Positions 17,247-32,200 of a stretch of DNA of 64,000 nucleotides are shown piece after piece. The stretch covers positions 1 to 64,000 of the forward strand of contig CAZQIV010000018.1 in the NCBI GenBank assembly GCA_964593705.1, written 5' to 3'. Below the pieces are notes generated by a model, which saw nothing but the letters and a program-made list of their open reading frames with translations, was not told the origin of the DNA and ran no database searches. The DNA is from SABY01 sp964593705. GTDB lineage: Bacteria; Bacteroidota; Bacteroidia; Bacteroidales; 4484-276. The position numbers were made by a program, and so were the translations under genes. Every line of letters starts with the position of its first letter. The stretch's first letter is position 1.

Positions 17247-20200
17247 CTATTCTGTATCCAGAATAAGCTTTTTGTAATGGTATTTTCCCTGACTAAATAT
17301 TCGTACCATATAAATACCTGATTGCTGATTCATGAGGCTTAATTCATATTGAGATGTTGCATTACTAATCTCATATTGTACTGCTTGTCCATTTATATCG
17401 AATATTTCAATTATGGCATCGGCATCTATCCCCATTATCCTGAATCTTCCGGTAGTTGGGTTTGGATAAATACCTATTTCATCACCAAAATTATTGGTAA
17501 TGCCTGTTTCAGAAGATTTGAATTCAGTAATGGCTGATAATCCGTTTTCAACAAATGTACCGTCAGCATTTGGTAAGGATGTGTCAAATATTGGGAAGAT
17601 TTCAAACTCTAAATATGTATCAGGATTATAAAGCCTGAACCGGATGAGTTCGCCTTGATCAAAACCTACTTTTTGAGCACAATACATTTCATTACCAAAT
17701 ACAGTAAGACCATTTACTCCAAAACCGATTGGTGTGAGTCCAAAGCATTTTCCGCTAGGATCAAAGACCCCAATAAGACAGCCTTGATCAAACCCTTTTA
17801 CTGCATCCGGATAAATGGCAAAAGAGTGGGTTGAAGCGGTAGGCATAGTTAACTCCCATGGTGAAATCTCTGAAATGGCTGCGAATTCCCCAAGTGTATT
17901 TGAATTAGGAGGATAATCAATAGCCCCCTTCATACAATCCTCAAAGGTGATTTCAAAGGCATTTGTTGCCAGGGCATAATATGCCTTGCCCGGCATAACA
18001 TTGCCAAGACTATTTATACCCATTGCCGGCCAATAAACATTGTATCCTGCAAGCTGTTTAACAATCACAAGATCATATTCTAATCCTGCAAACAATGATG
18101 CCACATCTGCCGGACAAGCAGAGACTACTGGAATGAGATTCCAACCTTCAGCCAACTGAAGTGTTTTGTTTTCCTCTAATAAGCCAAGTATATTGAGGTT
18201 GGCTCCGGCATTGGTTTTTACTTTGTAAGCTGAGTGTTGCTTCCAGGTGTCGATAGTATTGATGTTATATGCCGGGTAGTAGATTTCTTCCTCAGTAATT
18301 GCAACCACCAGCCTTTCCAGAATGCTGTCGTAAATATTTTCAATTCCTGCATCCTTTGGCATTACATAGCTGGATAAGCCTGACCAACCCAAGGGGAGGC
18401 TAACATTATGTATAGCCCATGTGTCCTGGGTAATTGTAAATATTGCTCCAAGGACACCATCTGCTGTTTCGATATTTACCTCTCCTAACTTACTCGAAGC
18501 TGAAGAGTTCTCCATATAGCTAACAGTTATAGTTCCGTTCCCGGTAGAGTCAGGACTGTCAATACTGAGCCAATCTTCAGTTTCATTTGCTATCCATGAG
18601 CAATTGGAGATTACATCAAAGTTTAAAGTGCCTTCAATTGGAGATACCATTTGGTTGGCTGGATTTACACTAAGATACGGATTAGCACCTGCCTGGAAAA
18701 CCTTTACAATAGCATCAAGGCCTGCTGGTGAACAAATTATTACCTTGCCAAAACGCTCAAGAAGTGATAAATTTTCTTCATACTCAAGAATTAATACATC
18801 ATTACCAAAACCGGTATCTGAGCTTGTTCTTAACCATTCTCCTTCTACCCGTACTAACCAGGATAAATTTGATACCACATCTAATGTTTCGCTGCCAGCA
18901 AATGCTAACACATTCAGCATGTCAGGACTAACAGAAAGTATCGCTTCAACGCCTGCCTGGCTTATGGGAACAACAACATCTGGTATCCTGTCGGCTGAAA
19001 TCGTTATGCTTCCCTCCCGTGAATCGATTATCGGGTTCTCATTATAATGCACAGCAATTGCATTGCTACCGCTACCAGTTATTGGGACAATAGTCAACCA
19101 ATCCACATTACAAGCAATATTCCAGGAAGTGTTGGAGGCAATATTGAAAATGGTGTCCCCGGCAATTGCTTGCACATTCAGAGTATCCGGGTTAACAGAA
19201 AGTGACGGGGCTCCACGGGATTGATAAATTGTAACAACTGAATTTGGCACTCCATCTGCTGAAACCGTTATGCTTCCCACCCGTGAGATGATTGTTGGGT
19301 TTTCATAATAATGCACAATTATTTCGCTGCTATTGCTACCATTTGCTGTATCAACAGTCAACCAACCCACATCACTTACAATATCCCAGGCAGTGTTAGA
19401 GGAAACATTAAAAATGGTGTCACCTTCAATTGCTGCCACATTCAGAATGTCCGGAATAACAGAAAGAGTTGTGTCGCCGCGTGGTTGATTGATTGTAACC
19501 ACCGCAGGGGGTACTCCATTTGCTGAAACCACGATACTTCCCACCCGTGGGATGATTGTTGGGTTCTCAAAATAATGTACAACTATTGCGCTGCTATCGC
19601 TGCCATTTGTTGAATCAACAGTTAACCATTCTACATTACTTACAATATCCCAAGACGTATTGGAGGCAACATTGAAAATGGTGACACTGTCAAATGCTGG
19701 CACATTCAGAAACTCTGGATTAACAGAAAGTGTTGTATCACCGTGTGCCTGATTGATTGTTATAGTTGCAGGATCTGCGCCATCGGCTGTAACCGTTATG
19801 CTCCCCATCCGTGGGTCAATTGTTAGGTTTTCAGCATACTCCACAGTTATTGCGCTGCTATCGCTACCATTTGCCTGGACAACAGACAACCAATCCACAT
19901 CACTTGCTACATTCCATGAAGTATTGGAGGCCACATTGAAAGTAGCGACACTGTCAATTGCTGTCACATTTAGATTGCTCGGGTTCACAGAAAGTGTTGT
20001 GTCGCCGCGCGCCTGGTTAATTATAACCACTGCATCAGGCACTCCATCTGCTGAAACCGTGATTCTTCCTTCCCTTGGGACGATTGTTAAGTTTTCAGCA
20101 TAATTCACAGTTAATGCACTGCTATCGTTATAAATAGTTGAGTCAACTAACAACCAATTCACATTACTTAAAGCCTTCCAGGAAGTGTTGGAGGCAACAT

Positions 20201-23200
20201 TGAAAATGGTGTCGCCTTCAAATGCTGCTAAATACAGACTGTCCGGATTAACAGAAAGTGTTGTGTCGCCACCTGCCTGATTTATTGTAACAACTGCAGG
20301 AGGTGTTCCAACAGATGAAACCATGACACTTCCCACTCGTGGGTCAATTGTTAGGTTTTTAGCATACTCCACAGTTATTGCGCTGCTATCGGCCCCATTT
20401 GTTTGGATAATAGACAACCAATCCACATCACTTGCTACATTCCAGAAAGTGTTGGACATAACATTGAAAATGGTGACACTGTCAATTGCTGGCACATTCA
20501 AAAACTCCGGGTTCACAGAAAGTGTTGTGTCGCCGCGCGCCTGGTTAATTGTAACCACTGCATCAGGCACTCCATCTGCTGAAACCGTGATTCTTCCTTC
20601 CCTTGGGACGATTGTTAAGTTTTCAGCATAATTCACAGTTAATGCACTGCTATCGTTATAAATAGTTGAGTCAACTAACAACCAATTCACATTACTTAAA
20701 GCCTTCCAGGAAGTGTTGGAGTTAACATTGAAAATGGTGACACTGTCAAATGCTGGCACATTCAGATTGCTCGGGTTAACAGAAAGTGTTGTGTCGCCAC
20801 CTGCCTGATTAATTGTAACAACTGCATCAGGTACTCCAACAGATGAAACCATGACACTTCCCACTCGTGGGTAAATTGTTAGGTTTTTAGCATACTCCAC
20901 AGTTATTGCGCTGCTATCGGCCCCATTTTCCGGGACAACAGACAACCAATTCACATTACTTGCAGCATTCCAGAAAGTGTTGGACATAACATTGAAAATG
21001 GTGACACTGTCAAATGCTGGCACATTCAGATTGCTCGGGTTAACAGAAAGTGTGGTATCGCCACCTGCTTGATAAATTGTAACAACTTCCGAAAGCACAC
21101 CTTCCACCTCAACTGTAATACTTCCCTGACGTTCATCGATAGTAGTGTTTTCATTATAGACAAGCTTAAGGACTTCATTTTCAATACCCTCAAAGGGAAG
21201 CACTGTAAACCAGTCCACACCCGTTTCTACAGAAACTGTCCATTCAGTATTTGAAGTGATAGTAAATGTTGTTGTATCCTGGACTGATGTTACATTTCGA
21301 GCAATTGGACTCACTGTTAGTATAGAATTACCAGCATCCTGAGTAATTGTAACAACAGCACTGGGCACCTCCGATCCCCAGATTAAAATACTGGCAGTTC
21401 GTGGATTGGTTGATGGATTTCCCTCATAACTTACGGTAATGGTATCAGTGTTCATTCCAATTAATGGACTAACGGATATCCAATCTTCGACATTCCATAC
21501 CATCCAGTTGATATTGGATGAAACATTAAAAGTGGTAGAACCTGATGAGCCTGTGACATCACGGTGAGGTGGGCCTACTTCCAGAACCGGAGTACCTCCG
21601 GCCTGATTTATACTCACCATAACATTGGGTACCCCGTCTGCTAAAATGGTGATCATGCCTATCCGTCCGCTAATCAGGTTATTTACTTCATAATTTACAA
21701 TTAATGTGCTGTCTCCAATACCGGTTCCCTGATTGACACTCAGCCAGTTCGCACTTTCGCTTACAGACCATGTGGTGGTGGATGAAATTTCAAAGCTTGT
21801 GGCACCGTCACTGGCACTAACATTTCGATTGGCCGGGCTCACTACCAATGCTGTATCAGCCGCATCTTGGTTAATTGTGATTTCGATACTTTCTACACTA
21901 TCAGCTGATAAGGTAACCGTTCCATTCCTTGGGGCTGCCAAAGGATTTTTAGAATAATGTACAGATAATGTGCCACTACCGTTTCCGATTTCCGGCAAGG
22001 GGTTCAGCCAGTCATCATCTGTACTAGCCGTCCATTGAGTATTGGATGTTACATCAAAAGAGATACTGCCGGATGTGGCTGGCACATCCATCTCGGTGGT
22101 ATCCACTGCAAGAGTTGCAGGTGGTCCGTTTTGGGTAACCATAATAGTATCAAGCCAGAGTACATTAGGTATTCCAACAACTGATGTAGTAATAACTCCG
22201 CTCCTTTGGCCAGCGATAGTATTTTCAGTATAATACACCGCTAAGGTAGTATCACCTACACCGCTGTTTGGATATATGCCCAGCCAGTCCAAACTTTCGT
22301 TTAATTTCCAACTGCAATTGGCTTCAACTATAATGTAAGCAGTATCTTGCTCATAAGATAGATTATTAAGTGTGTCCGCTTCCACAGATAGTATGGTATC
22401 AGCTCCTGCTTGTTGTACTTTGCCTACTACCTCATAAACTCCATCAATTAATACTGAAAAACTTCCTATTCTTCCCCCAACCATAGTATCCTTAGAATAA
22501 GCTACACTAAGTTGATAATTGGCAGTGTCAGTTAATGGGGACACACTGAGCCAGTCAGCAATGCTATCAACTTTCCATTGCTCATCGTCTATAAAATTGT
22601 AGTTAGTTGTAACATAAAAATAGGTAATTCCGGCAGTGGCTGTAACTTCCTGGATATAGGGATCTATTTCCAGTGGAGCTTCAGCACCGGCCTGGGTTAT
22701 AGTAACCACAAAGTCGGGCATACCCCATGCCGAAACGTATATCTCACCGGTTCGTTCATAGTATGAAGTATTTTCATCATAGCGTATGGTAAATGGACCA
22801 TTATATGCTCCCATATTTGGCACACCGAGGCTTAACCATTCCTCATTTTCGCTAACCGACCAGGCCACAACACTTGAAAGGACGTTAAACACGACTTCCC
22901 CATATTCTGCTCCCTCAGGAATAGAAGATGGAACCGAATCAGTGAGAGGGCTTACTTCAAGGCTGCCACCTCCTGTTACAGTAACCGAGATAGGTAGAGT
23001 TTCCTTGGGATAACCCAACATAGTAACAGAGATTGTGTCCCAATAAAATTGGCCAGTCAATGAATCACTTGAGAACTCATAAACAACAGATCCACCAGCG
23101 CCACTTAAATTGCCACTTAGCGGTTGATCGGCACTAAGCCAATTTGGCAGCAGCACCGAATATGGAACATTTTTACTTGAGGAGTTCTGTAAGGTGGAAG

Positions 23201-26200
23201 TAAAACAAATGGACTCATCAACAAAGATGCTAGCATTATGAGAATTTGGATTCCAGCCCAAAGGTCCTTGATTGACCAAGAAGTTTATACTATCTTTACC
23301 ATTCAATAAATTTCCATTCAGATCCTTAACACCAATAACTTCTGCCTGCAATGTTTCATCTTCAATAAAGTAACTTATACCTGGATCAATCGTCAGGAAG
23401 ACTTTCTTAAGATCCTGGTCATATTGGATACTGGAAGGAATTATTGTCCCACTATCCGGATGCACAATTTGGATATTGTTTAAGTTTACAGAAGAGGGAT
23501 CGAGTTTTTCATTGAAGGTAAAGGAAATCTCATCCCCGCTATGCAGGATATTATCGGTAGGCCGTCTGATTATTACCTGTGGAGGTACATCGTCAATAAC
23601 ACCTTCAGCTATCATAGAGTAATTTCTATCTCCATTATTGCACTCTGTAAAAGCACGAAGGCGATAAGAACCAGAAAAATTGCCAACAACCCAGATACCT
23701 TCTTGTGTTATTGTATTTTGAATTTCCTGCCTGGTAAATGAAAATATCTCGAACCAGTCGTTGCCGTTTACACTGGAATACTCCAGTCCAATTTTATTTA
23801 GTTGAGGGTTAGTATAGTCATAGCCATTAATAATTACAGCAAGAGTATCCAAATTGCTCTGGTTAACATGCCAATTATCCTGAGGAGCCTGCAGGGAAAC
23901 CGGCGAACAGGGAGGCGTAAAATGTACGTTAAAAGTTGCTATATCGGAGAAACCCGGACCAGACTCGCAGGTAGAACGTAGTTCAAGTTTCAGACCCTCA
24001 AAATCATAGATACCTCCAGGAGGCCGGGCTACAGAAATGTTAATTTCGATAAGCTCGTTTGCCGGAATATTATAAATAAGTGAATTTGATGCCGAAATAA
24101 CAGTTCCTGCAGCCTTGATTATTGCACCATAAGGGTTGCTCGCATTTTGCACCAGCAATTCATAATCCATGGCTTCGTTGCTCTGGCCTTCATTTATCAT
24201 ACGGAAGCCCTGAAATACCACTTCCTCGTCGGGAGGGGCACCAAACATATTAAACTCATGCTGACCTAGTGAACAACCCTGACGTGGTTGCGTATTCTCC
24301 TCATGTGGACACATGGTTTGACCGCTTAATGTTACGAATACCGGCGTACCGTACACAGGATCCTGCATAATATCCACAGTCATATTGTCGTACTGATCAT
24401 CGTCTTGGAGCGTGTAACTCACTGTATTCGTGTTTACCTCAGTATTCACCTCGGAGTTCCCATAGGTATATCCGAAGCTGGCCGAAACTGTTCCGTTGAG
24501 GCCAAAATCGTTTATCTCTACGCCAGCCGTTAAGGCAATTTCTCTGGCAATATTCAGATCAAATTCAAAGGTGTTTGTCTTGCTTTTTACTGTTGTTTCG
24601 GTATATGAATAGGAAGGGCCACCGTTAAACGATATGTTCTCAATGAATTCTGCCTCGTCTTTCAGGCTTTGATTCAGTGCAATATAATCCTCCCATCTGT
24701 GTGCAGATTTCTCATCACCAATTAAGTAAAGTGTAGGTATGACTACATTTTCGAGATGGCCTTCGGTGTAGATGTAGGTAGTTTCAAATCCATCGGGAAC
24801 AACAATAAGCTCCTGATCAACCTTAACTTCCGAACCGTCAATGGTCAATACATCAGTGATGCCATATATTAAATTCATTGCGGCACCCACATAAAGATCA
24901 CCCTTTTGTCCCACATCAAAGTCAGATTGAGAGGTTGTAAATATCTCACTTGTTTCAAAGGACAACTGGTTCTCTTTTACCCAATTCTGCGACATATTTA
25001 TATTTAGCGATGAAGTTGTTTCAAGGGTTACTTCTACTTTTGTATTAATTTGAAAACCAAATCCTGATAAACTTTCAAATGTGGCACCAAGATTAACTGT
25101 TCTAGATAGTCCTATACTTTCATCTAATTTGTGCGAAATACTTATAGATGTTGAAACTTCGGTGGATTCAGAGAGTTCGCTGTAGCTCTGGTCGCCGGGT
25201 GGGTCACGCAGGATAAGTAAAGGTATCTCGGGTGAAGTAGTTGCAAAGGCACTTGCCCTGGGACGTTGCCCAACTATATATACCCATTCTTGATGAGCTG
25301 TTCTTTGCAAATCATTGATTAAATACCTAATATCTAAGCTTTTTTGATAGGGATGCACACCTCCCGCCGAAATATTTGGTAGCCCTGCATAGAATGAATA
25401 AAGCGGCAGGGTGTCGGAGTAGGGAATCTCTTCGCCGGGCAGATCGCTCAGATTATTCATAATGACTATTATGCCGGTGTCCTGCATACATTTATAAAGA
25501 GTATCACTCCCTTCATCATTAACACCACGATAAGGCTCGTAAACCTTAATATCAACCCAATACTGTTCAAACTGCTCCAAAACAACCATGTTGTATCCGT
25601 TTGTAACTGAGTCGAATCCCATGATTTCGATAACAGGCTCGCTGTGAAAAAAGAAATCCTGGATGGTATCTCCTACGGTCAAATCAACATTTACCGGATC
25701 AAATTTAATCAAGGTGTCCTTTGGGAGGTCTCCCGGATAGCCATAGTTATTATATAAAATGCCCTGAGGTGTAACTTCGTACTCTAAAGGAGGGAGATCG
25801 ACAGAATAGAATCCTTTTAAATCTGTTTTGATTTCTACATCTGGCATACAATTAGCCGTGCAATGAAAAGTAATCGGAATTGAATCGGACGAAATGGGTA
25901 TTGTGTCGAAGTCACCTCCTGCTCCTGCTATATATCCACTAAGATTATTGGTAAATTCGTCTATAAAGTCTATACCTCCTTTCGGCCCATCAACATATAT
26001 AGTATAATCAGATGGGAAGAATGTATGTGCAGTAAGCTCAGGGGCAAATGTATGGTATCCCAACGAAACTCCCCCAAAGGTGAACTCTCCATTCTCATCT
26101 GTAGCTGTTGTCGGGGAACCATCTATTTTCATCAAAATATTTTCAGAAGGACAGTTGTTGTTGTCACCATAAAAAACAATACGGCCACTCACCGGGAATA

Positions 26201-29200
26201 CAGATACATCATTAAAATTCCTAATCGAGGGCACATTGGTATAGAGCTGGACGGTGGAAGCTTCCGGGTTAAATTCGTGTTGTAAGCCATTCTCGTTATA
26301 CTCCGGCTTTACATAAAATTCACCATATCCCACATTTGACACTGAATAAAACCCATTAACATCTGTGCTGTCAAAATATACTTTACCGTTAGGAGGTATA
26401 GGTATTACACTAACAGTTACATCCTTTACATTAGAATTGAAAAGGGTTGTTATTGTTCCTTGTACCGTTCCAGAGCCAATACTTATTCCGCTTAGTGTTA
26501 TTGAGTCGGCATAGGTTTCCCGTTCGCCAACTATTACATGTGATTGTAGATTGTTTATAACATGGGTGGGCTCGTAAACAATATTCACCGAATCCAGGGC
26601 ATAGGGTAAAAGTATGAGGATAGTATCTGTGTCGGGCTTACGACCATCCACATGAAACTGATTGTCATATCCAGGAGGATCAGTAAAAAACAGCCTGCAC
26701 TCATTCAAACGATCGGCATCATTTTTCACCTGAAACATCTTTGGTTCACTAACATCCGGTATAAACAACTGTTCTTCGAAATTATAGTTGTTCTTGGTGC
26801 TATCGTTATCATACATAATGGTAACAAGTGGCAGTTGATGATAATAGCGGGCACCCATATCCGCACATGACATGTCGGGGTCGCGGTCTTCCGGGTCATC
26901 TATCCAAAGTGTATCATTTCCATTAAGGTCAGGATTACCGGTATTGATACAAGGAGATATGTTTACACCATCCTTAAATGGAAAGCTAGACCATTTTAAA
27001 TGATATTTCTCATTGCCTTTTTGAATAAACATTGGGTCTTTAATGATGTTTTCTTCTCCTTCATACCCGCCTTGAACGCAGGACCAGGTAACTGTTGCCT
27101 GGGAACCTGGTGCAACAATGCTTGCACCATTGCCCCAGAGAATGCTGTTGTCGATAATTACACTCGCATCATCGTAACAATATACACCATAGCCATTGTT
27201 ATCTGTTATGGTATTGCTCACTAATGTTGCTTTAGCTCCGGAAGCCACATCGATACCCGTATTGGAGTTGGATGCTATGATGTTGTGTAAGATTTGGGGC
27301 ACTGAGCCCTCGTAGCAACCTATTCCGGCCCAGTTGTAAGATATTGCATTTCCGTCAATATGCGGCTTCGATGCATTTTTACATAATATTCCGTTAATAT
27401 TTCCGGTAATGTTATTCCCTTCAATACTCGGATCTGAAAGGTCACAATGGATGCCTGAATGCGCATTGTTCAGGATGTTATTTCCTGAAACCATTGAAAA
27501 TGATTTATAGAAATCAACCCCATTTATACCGTTATCTGAAATATCATTTGCTGAAATAAAAGTACTGTCATTCTCACAAATGATTCCATATTCTGAGTTT
27601 GCCTTTATTGTATCTGCAGAGATTATCATGCCGATACTATTGATGCTATGGATACCGTTTTTGTTCCCTTCAATGGTATTACCGATAATTTTCGCAGTGT
27701 CCGATTGCTCGCAATACAAACCATTTTTAACATTAAACCGAATCCGGTTTCCTGTTATGGAGCTTGTGTCATTCAGGCAGGTGATGCCGTTTGTTTGATT
27801 TAACATGATGTCATTGTCCGAAATGTAGGCAGCAGAACTGGTAAGACTTATTCCAATATGATTTTCGGATAGACTATTATGCTCGATGTGAGCATTGGAC
27901 GAATTACATTTAATGCCAATGTAGTTGTTGCTGAATCGGCTATTACGAACAGTTACGTCATTATTATCCAAACACAGACCTGCTAATTCCTTACCTTCAT
28001 CGTACATGTAGGATGCGTGTTCCATTTTGAGGTATCTGATTTGTTCGCCCCCGGGATTTGCCGTATCAACTATATGTACCAGTCCCCACGATCCTTTATT
28101 TCCCATCCTTGTAAATACAACGGAGTCGTTTTCTTCTCCCTGCACGTCAAGTGTACCATATACCGTCATAAATCCAAAATCGATATTTTCGCGTGTAGGT
28201 TGTGCCGGCATTTCCTGCCAGTCGATGGAGTTTGGCCTGAACAGAACGCTAACACCCGGCTCAATGGTAAGGGTATCACCAAGTGGGACAATAATTTCGC
28301 CCCCAACATAATAGGGACTTTCATCAGCAGTCCAGGTAGTGTCAACTTCACCTACCCAATAATTATCAGGGCAAACCGTAATATAGTCCTCCTTAACCTG
28401 CTTACTAGAGCTATCGGCTTCTGTTATTGTCAGGCTAACAGTATAGTTTGTCAAATCATCACCATTAAGTGAATAGGTCTGTGACGCTGGTATCCGGCTG
28501 ACCGAGGTATTGCCATTGCCAAAATCCCAGGACCAGGACACGCTATCTACATTATCGTATGAGGACAGGTCTGTAAACTGAACATCAAAGGAAGTGGAGC
28601 CAATAGTTGTATCGGCCTCAAATGCAGCATTTAAGGTATTACCTAAGGTATCATCCGAGGCAGTCCAGCGCGAGAAGGTATATAAGTTGTCAAGGGAAAT
28701 GGATTCATTAACTTCATTAACTTCACCTCCACGAGGTTGCCAGGTATCGCCATCATCAGATGATGAGTATAGTTTGAGGGCACCTGGTTCATTTTCGTTC
28801 AACTCGTTGCCATTGTAATGGAACTTCAGGCTTGCATCCAGACCGGTGTTGCTGGCAGGGGCAATATCATAATACCTGTAAATAGAACTCTGCCCGGTTC
28901 CCTGTGGTGAATATCCCCGTGTAATGGTGGTTATATCCAGTGCTCCATCCATGGTAATTTCAGCACCCAGTCCTGCTATGTTTTTACCTTCGCTTAAATC
29001 GCCGGCATGTAAAGCGCGGGTTGTAGAAATAGTACCCGTTGTTCCGCTCAAGCTGTTTTCTCCGCTCTCGGCAAGGTAGCCCATTTCACCAAGTTTTATG
29101 TTATAACTGCCTTGATCCATGTTTCCATCTGTTAACTCTAATGTACCTGTGATGGTCATATCACCGGATAAAGAAGCTCCTATGGGGTTATCCAAAACAA

Positions 29201-32200
29201 GGTTAACAAAATTACCACTTGGATAATGCATGGGGTTAGGTCCAGTCATTTTTACTTTTGCATTTCCGCTAATGGTACCATAACAATACGGATTACCGAA
29301 AGTACTAAGTACTAAGCCTGTGGAAGTAGAAAGTGTAGCACCGGTTTCGATAGTCAGGTTATTGCATGAATAACTACTGTTTATTGATGGATTATTACCA
29401 CCAGCGATAAACGGAATACCCACATTTGTTGTGTCGGCATTTGGTACTTGCTGCGTACTCCAATTGGAAGCTGTCCCCCAACTATTGTCCGTGCAACCTA
29501 CCCAGGTGTTAAATGCATTAGAGTTTACCCAACAGCTAGCGTCCGTAAAAAACATATAATCATACTTGTTACCAGAAGTTGCATCGTAAACTTTATTGTC
29601 ACCATCAGTCTGATCGAAGCGATAATAGATCAACAGGTTGTTTTCGTTGCCTGTGAGCGTGCGGCACATATTTTCACGGATTTCCTGTTCAGTGCGCATA
29701 TCACTCCAATAGCGGAATTCGTCCATGGTAAACTTTCCTTTATTTTCATCACCATTTCCTCCAATGTAAAAATACCTTAATTGGTCATGCCAGTTTCGAT
29801 CTTTTTGAGTATCGCGTAAAACCCCATCAATATACAAGTAGTAATCCACCATGCTGCCATCATGCTGCTGCCATAATACTGCAACATGATACCAGTTTTT
29901 ATCGCCCTGCAAATTATTTAGGTTGTATTCAACTGACTCTCCATCGATTGCGAATGACAAGTTTGTATTGGCATAAATCAGCATTTTCCATTCATTGACA
30001 CCACCATTATCGAATATAGTATTGAAATTGAAAAATGATTCAGGATAGAGCCAGAATTCTATCGTACCTTCCGGATGTATCGAATTGTGATCAATTGTTA
30101 TTCTGTCGTCAACCCCATCCAGCTTAATACCGTTACGTGGCCCGGCAAAAGCACCGGAACTTACCCAGTCATCGTCATTCATATTTTGCAGGATGCCGTG
30201 ATTTCTGCCAGTATGGTCGGTGAGGATATTACCGGAGCTTTGATCCATGGACCAATATGATACCAGGTTGTCCTCAGTGTCACTTAAAGGCCGGAACATG
30301 TTCTCATGAATTTCATCCACTGTTCGTGCATCATTCCATATCCGCACTTCATCTATCATCCCGTTGAAATTTCTCCCGGACATCTCGCTATTTGCTGCAA
30401 TTTGCACTGGCTCATTATTTAAATTGATGCTGCCATCTACATTGAGATTTGAGTCATCCTCTTTACCATCTATATACAAATAGGTATTGGTCCCATCAAA
30501 GACAAATGCTACATGATGCCATTTACCATCACTCACATCGGTATTGCTTTCGAGTTTGTATGGATTAAGTCCATTTATGTCAACAGCTATATGATTGGTT
30601 GATCCCTGACGATGAATTCGCCAAGAATTATCACCTTTGGTAACAATTGCCTGATAAGGATGATTAAAAGCTGTGACTTTAATCCAGGCTTCCACGGTCA
30701 GGGAATCGGTGAAATCGAATTGATTTTCGTTGGGAATAACAACATAGTCGTTGACTCCATCAAAATTCAAGGCATTTCCTGAAGGGGACATCACTGAGGC
30801 AGTAAGTATGGTTTGTTGCTCGCCATAAGCAGTTCCGAGACTGTTGGTGGCATAGGCCCTTACAAAGTAGCTTTGCCCAATGTTAAGTCCTGTTATGCTG
30901 CTGCTAAAGATACCGGTTCCGGCACCATCGGTGGTGAAAGAATCTGCAAGTGTAGGGTGTTCTGTAGTACTCCAGCAAACGCCCCGGGCTGTAATTTCCA
31001 TTCCGCCACCATCGCTAATATGGCCACCTGTGATGACCGAACCCGGTGTGGCATTGCTTGTTGAGCTGGTGCTAACTGTTGGGTAAGCTCCCTTCAGACA
31101 ACGTACCGAGAAGCCCTGTGATTTAAGAGGTTGGTGTGGTAAAAACCTTGCATCGTTATATGACAATACTCGTCGCTTTGAATTTTCAGCATCAACCTGT
31201 GTAGAAGACCACCACATACCATGCTCTTTTACATCCAAAAATGAACCTGTATATCTACGACGGCCACCAGGTAATCCAGCAAATTCAGTGGCATTATTAG
31301 TATTTAAAGAAAATCCGACATTACAGGTATCAGTATCGTCTGTATTCCAATTTGTTTGGGCTGCCAGGGCCTTTCCAATGTTACTTGTATTGGCATTGCA
31401 TAGAAAAGCTGATTGATCCATAATAAAATCTGAAAATATGTTCCACTCGGTATCAGTAGGCAAGTGCCATCCTGCCGGGCAGATTCCATTTGCAGATTCG
31501 TTTATGGTGTATTGCATCATTTCGTTCCATTGGTACAATCCGCCATAAGTATTACAACTATCTTCAATATTATTGTAGCAATATTTTTCGATGACATCAT
31601 TGTTCATTTGTTCTTCTGACCCATCTATTCGTTCTCCAAAGTTGAGATTTTCGGCCATCCGGCATTGCTCGCCTATTTTCACAACAGCATATTCCTTACC
31701 ATCGCGTGAATCAGTCATTGGATTATCACATGCAAAAGTGGAAGTAGTGAATTCCATTTGCTCACCATAAGCTGTTCCCATGCTGTTGTTAGCATAAACC
31801 CTCACATAATAGGTGCTCAATGGAGACAGGCCTGTAATGTTGCTTGTAAAATCACCGCTTCCTTCGCCATCATCAGTTAAGTTATTATAGATGGTAGGAT
31901 TTGGCGATACGCTCCAGCAAACACCCCTAGCTGTGACCGGGCTACTGCCTTCATTGCCTACATTACCACCTGAGCTGGCTGTATTGTCAGTAATGTCGTC
32001 TATATCTGCAGTATTAATAGTTGGTAATTTACCTTTGATGCAACGTACAGATAAGCCTTCTATCTTACTGAAACCGTTAGTAAATACCTTTTTGTTACTA
32101 TGCGACAAAGACCGGAGAAGGCTATAGGAACTACTAATCATTCTTGTCGAAGACCACCAATAGGTAAACAAAGTACTTCCAGAAAAGCTTTGGAAAAAGC

